A DNA stretch of 64,000 nt, taken from NCBI GenBank assembly GCA_036924085.1, contig JAVGWX010000003.1, positions 119,598,264 to 119,662,263 of the forward strand, read 5' to 3'. This document shows, in pieces, positions 57,371-64,000 of this stretch. How positions within the stretch are numbered: the first letter of the stretch is position 1; each line of letters begins with the position of its first letter. The notes under the pieces are model-generated. The model ran no database searches and had not been told where the DNA came from. It saw only the letters and a program-made list of their open reading frames with translations. A program made the translations under genes and the position numbers. Origin of the DNA: Ariolimax columbianus. Its lineage: Eukaryota; Mollusca; Gastropoda; Stylommatophora; Arionidae.

Positions 57371-57599
57371 AATTTTAAAAAAAACCTAAAAGAATGTGTA
57401 CACATGTATTAGCAGCATGTGGAACGGAAAAAATAGGGTATATTCAGTTCGCAGATCAATCTTCTTTAAGTATGGGGTGTTCGATGGCACGAAAATGTGT
57501 TCAGCATTACTCATCTTTTTCCACGAAAATGTCTTAGTCGGATGTTTCCTGGTAAAAATACATGTACTCTTTATTTCAACTTATTGAGATTCAGATGAG

Positions 57600-58980
57600 T
57601 TAAGCTTAAAACACATACCATCCATTTTTCAATAATTCTCCTCCTTTTGTAAGAAACAGTCTTCACATATAGCCCAATAATCCTTGTCTATCTGTGAGCG
57701 AGCAACATCGTTGACATCGCAGTTTGAATGTTTTATTTTAATTTGTCATATACCTTTAGCCCACATAAGCTCTATTTGGTTTATGTGTGAATGGTATCCT
57801 GGCAGTAGCAAACACGTATTCCATACTGCGTTTGCATTTTGTGTATTTGAAATATATGCGATGCATGTGTCTGCTTTACAAAAGAAAGCAATATTCAAAT
57901 GTTAGATACATTTCGTTAAATGGTATGTGTTCCTTTTTTAGCCATAACTTTATTGCATCTTTTTTACTAGATTATATAAAAACGTTGTCCTGTTGTGACA
58001 CTGCGTTGTGGTATGATGCATTGTACATTGCAATACATGAGAGCTATTTAAGGAAGGACACACAGTTTTCTCAATCCACCCACTAAATGGTCCACCCAGC
58101 CACATAAATTTGGTACCAGAAAATCTGGGAAGTAAAAGCGGCCGACGTAATGCTGACCACATCATTCACCATGTGCCGTTGGTTACACAATAATATGGGC
58201 CTAACACCATATTCCCTATGCGCCGCACGGCCTGACGGATCGTTACTACTACTAAATATATAACCATTCATCTCTGTGTCGTGGCCCCGACTGTCTGTTG
58301 ACATTGAATTAAAAACGAGTTCAGCATTATTCACCAGTCCATAATGTCTGCTAATAGCATGTGCTATTATCATTCGCTGTTCTTTGCTACTTCGTACAAA
58401 TCTCTTAATCCTTTCATCGGCTAATTGCCATTCCTTTTCATTTGTGTGGTGAGCATTGATCCATGTTTCATCCAAAAAGCGACAGTCAAACATTCTTTAC
58501 ATCATTCTCTTACTTTACGTAAATACTTGGTTCTCATGGCAACTAGACGTGTATTCTAGCAACTGATGTTGTTTCTTCTATAATATTTTCTAAAAGGGAA
58601 ACATGCAGCCCTTAAAGTTCTCCATAACGTAGACGTGGATACATCAATGCCATTGTTGCTTTTCAGCCAAATTTTCAATTCCGACTACTATTTCTTTTAA
58701 ATAAAACATTCTACATATTTCTCTCATAATAACATGAGTAAAAAATATCCACAATTGCCTTTCTTCTCTTCTTTCTCAGTTCCTTTAAATATGAAAGTCC
58801 AGTCCTCAATCCAACAATGCAATGATCGTTTACTTAAACCTAAAGTTCGATGTGTTCACTTCTCAGACTGATTTAGACCAATAAATAAGTCATCGCGTAG
58901 TCTCTCTTTTTTTTAAAATATGTATATACCTTCTTTATGATGTTTTGAAGTGATACGGATGTGGGTTTCCGACTCATTGC
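57600..58980 (-). pseudogene. DDE-superfamily transposase relic
   Basis: Minus frame 58083-58493 starts just before LDETWINAHHTNEKEWQ, then RMIIAHAISRHYGLVNNAEL, VFNSMSTD and TEMNGYIF, a block I recognise from DDE endonucleases of the IS630/Tc1-mariner type common in invertebrates. Downstream, in shifted frames, come TMHHTTTQCHN (the D-N-A-S-Y-H region, decayed) and LWLKKEHIPFNEMYLTF, and near 57770 LLPGYHSHINQIELMWA, which holds the late acidic residue. The DETW Asp and IELMW Glu are visible; the middle Asp region is degraded. No inverted repeats were found. Confidence 0.8.
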
Positions 58981-59454
58981 TCACCCAGATAAAATTTAAT
59001 GTACAATGTTTGTGTAGTAAAGACATTTCTGGTAATGTCGTACGCAGAACACCGGAAGAAGCTATCAAACTGTCATGCAAAAATCAACAAGCCACGTGCA
59101 AATGCATATTTTTATAATTGCACATAATATGAACACCCGTAAGATACTGTACCAATTAAAATGTATATCCTGTTTACATATGCTGATTTATATATGCCGT
59201 AAAGTAGTAAAAATAAAAACCACTGCCTCTTTCCACTGACATTTTTTTTAACTTTATTGTAACTATGAATACCATTTTCCAATCCGACTTTCATCCATTT
59301 CTGTGCAATGGTTGTACACTAACAAAATCACTAGAGGACAAATTGAGAGTTACCCAGGCTTCTCTTGGTTGGAATCACTCTCCGAAACCAACGTATGCAA
59401 GGTCTCCACAACTCTGACATAAGACGATTGTCCCTGGTTAATGATGCAATAATC

Positions 59455-59745
59455 CATGCAGACAAGGTAGAACACAGATAGACAGGTCACATATTGCGAC
59501 GAAACGATGGTCGATGGAGTACAGTGACAGAAGTCTGGTACCCTCGAGGTAAGAAGAAACTGCGGGGAAGACCTCCAATGCGTTGGTAAGACTCTCTTGC
59601 TGCACTCTACAACATCCGAGATGCCTATAGGGGAGCAATTAACAAGCACTGGACTTCCGTTTCCCAAGACAGGGTTAGCTGGAGACGAAGTTGGGACTCG
59701 CAGCTAAGAACGGGTCATCAAGATCGTGAACATCTGTGCAATGGT
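59455..59745 (+). pseudogene. RTE-like LINE C-terminal tail
   Basis: Reads HILRRNDGRWSTVTEVWYPR, then GKKKLRGRPPMRW, stop, DSLAALYNIRDAYRGAINKH and WDSQLRTGHQDRE. This is the Arg-rich GRP-RW tail after the RT in RTE elements. One TAA replaces the conserved E after RW. Only the tail remains. Confidence 0.75.
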
Positions 59746-59769
59746 TGTTGAGTAATATATTTTTAAAGA

Positions 59770-60361
59770 GAGGCTGTTTCTGTTTCTAAGAATCGACGTC
59801 ACTGCACTCCGGGCATACCCATAGGTACTCAGTCTCTCTCATCGAATGGCGTACGGTATGGATGCAGATGGTCACTGTAGCTCGCTGGCTATAAACTCTC
59901 CTGCGCCGTCCTCTCATGCGCCCCACTCCGCTCGAACCTCGTTTAATGTCGAAACTGTGCAGTCTGTGGATTGCTGCTTCTTCTATTGCTTTGTCCTCAT
60001 CCAGCAGGCAGTCATTGATTGATTTCAAAATGTCACTTCTCTCCATCACTAATTTGCCCATGATGGGAGCTTGTGAAGCCAAGATGTCAGCTCTTTCATT
60101 GCCCTGAACCCCGGCATGAGCAGGACAGTAGATCCAGGTCAACGTCTGGAGGTTTGAGGTCTCAACAGCAGCTATCAACTCGTACCTAAGCCATCCCTTC
60201 TGTACTTTCTGAAGTACGTCTTGCGCGTCTGTCACGATGCCTTTGTTATATAGAAAAGATGCACGAGTATAGAAACTCACTTTACTTGAGTCATACCTGT
60301 TTTTGTTTTCATCCATTTCAGGAGTAGTTCTTATCATATTTATAATATCATAATTTCTCAT
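59770..60361 (-). pseudogene. RNase H-containing LINE 3' end (different family)
   Basis: Minus frame 59786-60361: GIVTDAQDVLQKVQKGWLRY (the TD aspartate), LTWIYCPAHAGVQGNERADI (His and Asp), LASQAP, and at the end HSMRETEYLWVCPECSDVDS, a C-terminal Cys pair typical of LINE tails. The first RNase H DGS block is absent, so this is a truncated fragment of about 190 codons. Its sequence is not close to family B. Confidence 0.8.
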
Positions 60362-60509
60362 TTCATCTCTCCTCTAACACTAATTACTTTTCTTAGATAT
60401 TTTAATATTTTTTTTTAAATTCGAATTATACATTGTAACTTTTTTACTCCGTCTTGAGTAAGAACAATGTTAAACACTGGTAGTACAAAGTTGGTATACA
60501 TATATTATT

Positions 60510-60800
60510 GATCAGTTCTCTGGTTCTCAAGCTAATGTTCGGATGTTGAAGTAGTGGTTATCGTTGTTATATCACATCAACGGCTTTCTGGCATCTAGTT
60601 GCAACTTCTTTATCAGACTTTCCGTTTCCTATAAAAAATACTTTCCAGGTATTTAAACTCTTTGGGCCTAATTAAGTTTGACATTGATTACCCGTACGTT
60701 CAGTGCGCAAGGTGTTCTGTTAATCTTAATGGTTTCCGTCTTCGATGTGCTAATTTTCAAATCATATCTTTCACCTGATATGCCGAGTGCATTTAAATAA
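60510..60800 (-). pseudogene. RTE-like LINE fragment (family G, thumb region)
   Basis: Minus strand reads EDGNH, then RTERTGNQCQT-like, KVFFIGNGKSDKEVATRCQK and LLQHPNI, the pattern FTENGK-D-EI-TRCQKAN...LLQHPNI known from RTE elements. It would lie just upstream of the tail seen at 45500-46010. Frames are broken. Confidence 0.65.
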
Positions 60801-61204
60801 TGTTGTGGTCTTATTTTTGTCCCTGTATATGTGAACTGAGTTAGGTTTCACGTTCCCTATTCTGAGTTCAGTTGTTTGTTATATAATTTGGCTCGTTTCT
60901 ATCTTTGTTGTGTACAAGTAAATGTTCAGTACCAATCATGAAGACATACATTGATGTAGTTGTCGTATTTCTAAAACATCTAGGATTCCATCAATTGTTA
61001 TTTTTTTACATTCTAATTCAAAGAATACAGTGCTCTCACAATATTTAAGAGATATTCATGTACATCAAAGTCCTCTGATATTGTCTAAAGTGTTTTACTA
61101 TCTACATCTCTCTGAAACGTTCTCCGGATATACAAATGTTATATTTAAAGCTCTGCCATTTTCTGTTGTTCTTTCGTGTTGTTGTCTTGGTGGGAATAAG
61201 GCGT

Positions 61205-61930
61205 GAGTAAATGGCTCTCCGCTCATCATCATTATCATCATCATCATTATCATCATCATCATGTAGAACGTACTTTGTAGAACATTGCTCCCACCATAGC
61301 CGGTCTGAAAGAAACTCGTTCCTTAGCCAAATCGTGAGCCTCTGCCATAGTCGTGCCCAAACATTCTTTAATATCTTGGTGCCATCGTCTTCTCGGTCTA
61401 CCCCTTCCTCTTTTATTCGGTACCATACCTTCCATCACTGTCCTCTCAAGACCGTTGTGTCTCTTGATGTGACCAACGTATTTCAATTTTCTGACCATCA
61501 TGAAATTAATAAACCAGTTCTCTTCTATGTTCTCTTGCCAGTTCTCTTGCCCAATGTTTATATTCGTGCTTCTCTCAGTCTAGGGTATTCTGTGGATCTT
61601 TCTGCAACATGTTGACTTGAAGGACTCAATTCTCTTTGTAGATGTTTTGGTAACCGTTCATGCTTTGCAGCCATATGCTGCCACGGGAAAGACACATGAT
61701 ATGATGATGTATACTTTTGTCGTTTTGCTGGAGTTCTGTCAGAATTTCGTCAGGCTGTTTAGCATCTGTGTTGCCTTGGCTTTTCTCCTTCTGATTTCGT
61801 TTGAGTAGTCAACATTTTTGTCAATTCTAAAGCCCATATGTTAAAAATGTGTGACCTGGTCTATTACCTCACCACTTATTGTAGATTTATGTTGACATCG
61901 TGTTTTTGTCGGTGGCTTTTATCTTTGTTT
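61205..61930 (-). pseudogene. Family E RTE-like LINE 3' part with (ATG)n tail
   Basis: The left side is an imperfect ATC array (61224-61262), i.e. the element's 3' (ATG)n tail on the minus strand. Frame 61259-61501 reads KLKYVGHIKRHNGLERTVME, GMVPNKRGRGRPRRRWHQDI, then KECLGTTMAEAHDLAKERVS and MFYKVRST. Upstream are NIEENWFINFM and MGFRIDKNVDYSNEIRRRKA. This is the best-preserved copy of the family in the window, but it carries stops further upstream. Confidence 0.88.
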
Positions 61931-62834
61931 TGTTTACGCTTACGAAATCCACATTGAGCTGTGTTTATTTTATTTCATTATTTGTTCAAATATGTTCGCA
62001 TATATTTTTCATATAAGATTTATCAGTTTATTGTGTTCACCGGTCATTGTGTTTGTGTCTTTGTTTTTTTGTTATGTAATTGATCCGTGATGCTATTTCT
62101 GGGTTATTTCACCTGTTCCATGTTTTTCGGTTTTGAAAGAAAGTGTTCATTATTGCTCAACTTGTACATTACATACATTTATAAGCTATTCCCCATTGCG
62201 GTTCTGCTTTAATTGGGTGTCACTGAATCTTTGTTATTTGCTTCTTTTCTCTCGTCTTTTTTGTAGGCGCATTAGTCTTTCACTAATGTAAAGAGTTTAC
62301 TCAATGAACTTTGAACTTTCCTTTCTATGGATGTAAAAGAATATACGCACCATGTTTTTCATTTTCCTTTTTATTTACGCTGCTCAATATCACTACATAG
62401 ATTCGGTCTCCTTCATATCATGTCCGCCTTTTTTACAGGTACTAGCCCTATAATTTCAATCTTATTTTTTTACATAAAAACAGCTACATTTTTTTCCACT
62501 AATTTCACACACTGCAATTTTAGTTGGTGTCTATTTCGAAGTCATTTGATGTTTCCATATTCCGCTGAGATCGATCCGTTTAAGAAGCTTTAAGGTTTAC
62601 TTTGCAACAGTAGACTGCATGTCGGCTGGCTGGGTTAACCACATCAGTGCCAGATTCCCATTCTCAAACAACTTCAGTGGATAATCCTAAACTTCACTTT
62701 GTTTCCATATCTTACTACGCGTGCGTGGATGTGATTAGAATTTAGAAAACCACTAACCGTCACTCACTCAAAATGATAATGCTATAATTATCTCACAGTG
62801 CATCTAAAATTGTGATTTGTTTTCTTGCGTACAG
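61931..62834. other. Last part of intron 7
   Basis: T-rich DNA; the 88-codon frame at 62327-62593 has no domain. The final ~70 bases before 62835 include the acceptor of the TM6 exon. Confidence 0.4.
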
Positions 62835-62970
62835 GAAGGCTGTCAAGGCAACCGTTGTTCTAGTGCCGCTGCTAGGGCTGACATATGTTCTCTTCCTCAA
62901 ACCACCATTCGACGACCATATTCTAAACAGCGTTTTCCAGCACACCAACGCCTTGCTACAGTCCACCCAG
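62835..62970 (+). CDS. GPCR exon: TM6, ECL3 and start of TM7
   Basis: Acceptor TGCGTACAG, donor GTAAAT. One base completes the split Arg, then 45 codons to phase 0. KAVKATVVLVPLLGLTYVLF holds the TM6 Thr and PLLG kink of class B receptors; FLKPPFDDHILNSVFQHTNA is ECL3. It ends LLQSTQ, exactly where family genes break before the small exon that begins GF (TM7). LLSTQ-type wording is known from insect DH44 receptors, while vertebrate CRF receptors have LESFQ. The next exon is not within the remaining 1 kb. Confidence 0.92.
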
Positions 62971-63019
62971 GTAAATCCTGTGTGTTTGTCTACAGCAATA
63001 GTGTATAATCGTATTGACT

Positions 63020-63377
63020 AAGTGATGCCTTTCACTGATCAGACTCTCTAATATACTATAGAAGCAGTGATGTGTTTTACTGATCAGACTCTGACATTCT
63101 ATAGACGCAGTGATGGCTTTCACTGATTAGACTAACGTACTATAGAAGCACTGATGGATTTACTGATCAGACTCTCTTGCATACTATAGAAGCACTGATG
63201 GGTTTTACTAATCACACTCTGACATACTATAGAAGCACTGACGGGTTGTATTGATCAGACTCTTACTATAGAAACACTGATGGGTTTTACTAATCACACT
63301 CTGACATACTATAGAAACACTGATGGCTTTCATTGATCAGACTCTCTAACATACTATAGAAGCAGTGATGGCGTTCA

Positions 63378-63380
<3 letters not shown>
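63020..63380 (+). repeat. ~45-bp minisatellite, about 8 copies, after the last exon
   Basis: The unit GAAGCACTGATGGGTTTTAC then TRATCAGACTCTGACATACT ATA recurs with length variation (39-48 bp). It starts about 50 bp after the donor and ends in the TA run. Confidence 0.92.

Positions 63381-63420
<40 letters not shown>
63380..63420. repeat. (TA)n microsatellite
   Basis: About 20 TA units lying directly between the minisatellite and the truncated 5' end of the RTE-like LINE. Confidence 0.93.
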
Positions 63421-63422
<2 letters not shown>

Positions 63423-64000
63423 TTGTGAATGGGAGACGAGGAGACTGGTTTCGCACATCAGTTGGTGTGAGACAGGGGTGTACACTCTCTCCAACTCTTT
63501 TCAATATATTCCTGGAACAATTATGAGTGAGGCACTTGGAGGTCACGTTGGTACTGTCAAGATAGGGGGCCGAACGATTACCAACCTTCGTTTTGCAGAT
63601 GATATTGACGGGTTGGCAGGTTCAGAAGCAGAACTCCAGGAATGGATTAGAAGGCTCGATGAAAAAGCTCTTGACTATGGTATGGAGATAAACGCTGGAA
63701 AGACAAAACTAATGACAAACAACGATACGGGCTTCAACAGCAAGATAAAAGCTAACGGTCAAGAACTCGAAGTAGTTGACCGTTTTAAATATCTTGGGTC
63801 GATTGTCAGTGATGAAAGATCAAAATGTGAAGTATCGGCCAGAATAGCACAGACAATAGCGGCGCTTGCACGGCTTAACAAAATCTGGCAAGATAAACGG
63901 TTAGCACTACGCACGAAAATCAGATTAATGCGTACACTGGTCCTGTCAATATTTCTCTATGCGTGTCAGACTTGGACAGTTACAGCTGACCTTCAACGCA
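63421..64000 (+). pseudogene. RTE-like LINE reverse transcriptase (family I), continues past window end
   Basis: Reads LVNGRRGDWFRTSVGVRQGC, then TLSPTLFNIFLEQ; a one-base loss near 63522 shifts the frame, which continues MSEALGGHVGTVKIGGRTIT, NLRFADDIDGLAG (both catalytic Asp), YGMEINAGKTKLMT, RFKYLGSIVSDERSKCEVSA and LRTKIRLMRTLVLSIFLYAC with QTWTVTADLQR at the edge. RT palm motifs B, C, D, E and the thumb are in order. It is 5'-truncated at the TA run. Apart from the single frameshift no stop is seen, so it is much younger than the related copy at 32990-33530. Confidence 0.92.

Larger units (their letters stand above)
14601..62970 (+). other. Class B1 (secretin-family) GPCR gene, partial, CRF/DH44-receptor-like
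   Basis: Eight exons (14601-14704, 21647-21747, 23845-23965, 27959-28112, 34897-34957, 49925-49991, 53707-53792, 62835-62970) each have AG before and GT after. Phases agree at every junction, giving 276 uninterrupted codons. The product is a seven-helix peptide-hormone receptor of the plasma membrane, in a family that usually couples to Gs and cAMP. Family hallmarks seen: the C..NG.W end of the ectodomain, IHCNL in TM2, VEGLYLF in TM3, the ECL2 CW, the ICL3 Lys/Arg cluster and PLLG in TM6. Wording in TM4-TM6 (VAWAVVK, KMKASNTLETRQSRKAVKAT) is closest to CRF/DH44 receptors; calcitonin/DH31 or PDF receptors are less likely. Missing: signal peptide, the first ectodomain exons, TM7 and the C-tail. 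Most introns are several kb long and packed with transposons. Confidence 0.93.

Overview
This is eukaryotic, AT-rich, intron-dominated animal DNA, most likely from a mollusc and probably a gastropod. That is inferred from the look of its LINE, tRNA-SINE and mariner families and from the receptor type; no host marker settles it. There is no operon-like packing, no rRNA or true tRNA gene, and no CRISPR array.

The one host gene I can support is a class B1 (secretin-family) G-protein-coupled receptor on the + strand. Eight exons run from 14601 to 62970. All have canonical AG/GT borders (one acceptor is TAG) and compatible phases, so they join without a break into about 276 residues. They cover the end of the hormone-binding ectodomain, TM1 to TM6, ECL3 and the start of TM7. 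The closest family I recognise is the corticotropin-releasing-factor / diuretic-hormone-44 receptor group, to which molluscan egg-laying-hormone receptors may also belong. The 5' ectodomain exons and the exons for TM7 and the C-tail lie outside the window, so about 830 coding bases are spread over more than 48 kb.

Everything else is upstream flank or intron filled with mobile elements and tandem arrays. 1-14600 holds simple repeats, an RNase H-bearing LINE inserted into an older RTE-like fragment (5890-8510), a CR1-like 3' end beside a mariner tip (10040-10680), and a 27-bp satellite split by two LINE insertions (11750-13815). Intron 1 (14705-21646) opens with a minisatellite whose unit contains the receptor's own splice donor. 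Introns 2-4 (21748-34896) hold CR1 and RTE fragments, a 39-bp minisatellite and a 66-70-bp minisatellite. Intron 5 (34958-49924) is the most crowded: a mariner carrying two nested SINEs, a 1-kb 13-bp-based minisatellite, an internally deleted mariner, a GTA array, and an RTE fossil carrying a nested LINE and a nested SINE. Introns 6-7 (49992-62834) hold another RNase H LINE, tRNA-SINEs, a DDE transposase relic and several RTE 3' ends. After the last exon come a ~45-bp minisatellite, a (TA)n run and an RTE reverse transcriptase that continues past the window edge.

Several insertions are bounded by target-site duplications I could read directly, so their relative ages can be ordered. No autonomous element looks intact. 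The most unusual feature is the splice-donor-derived minisatellite beginning at 14705.
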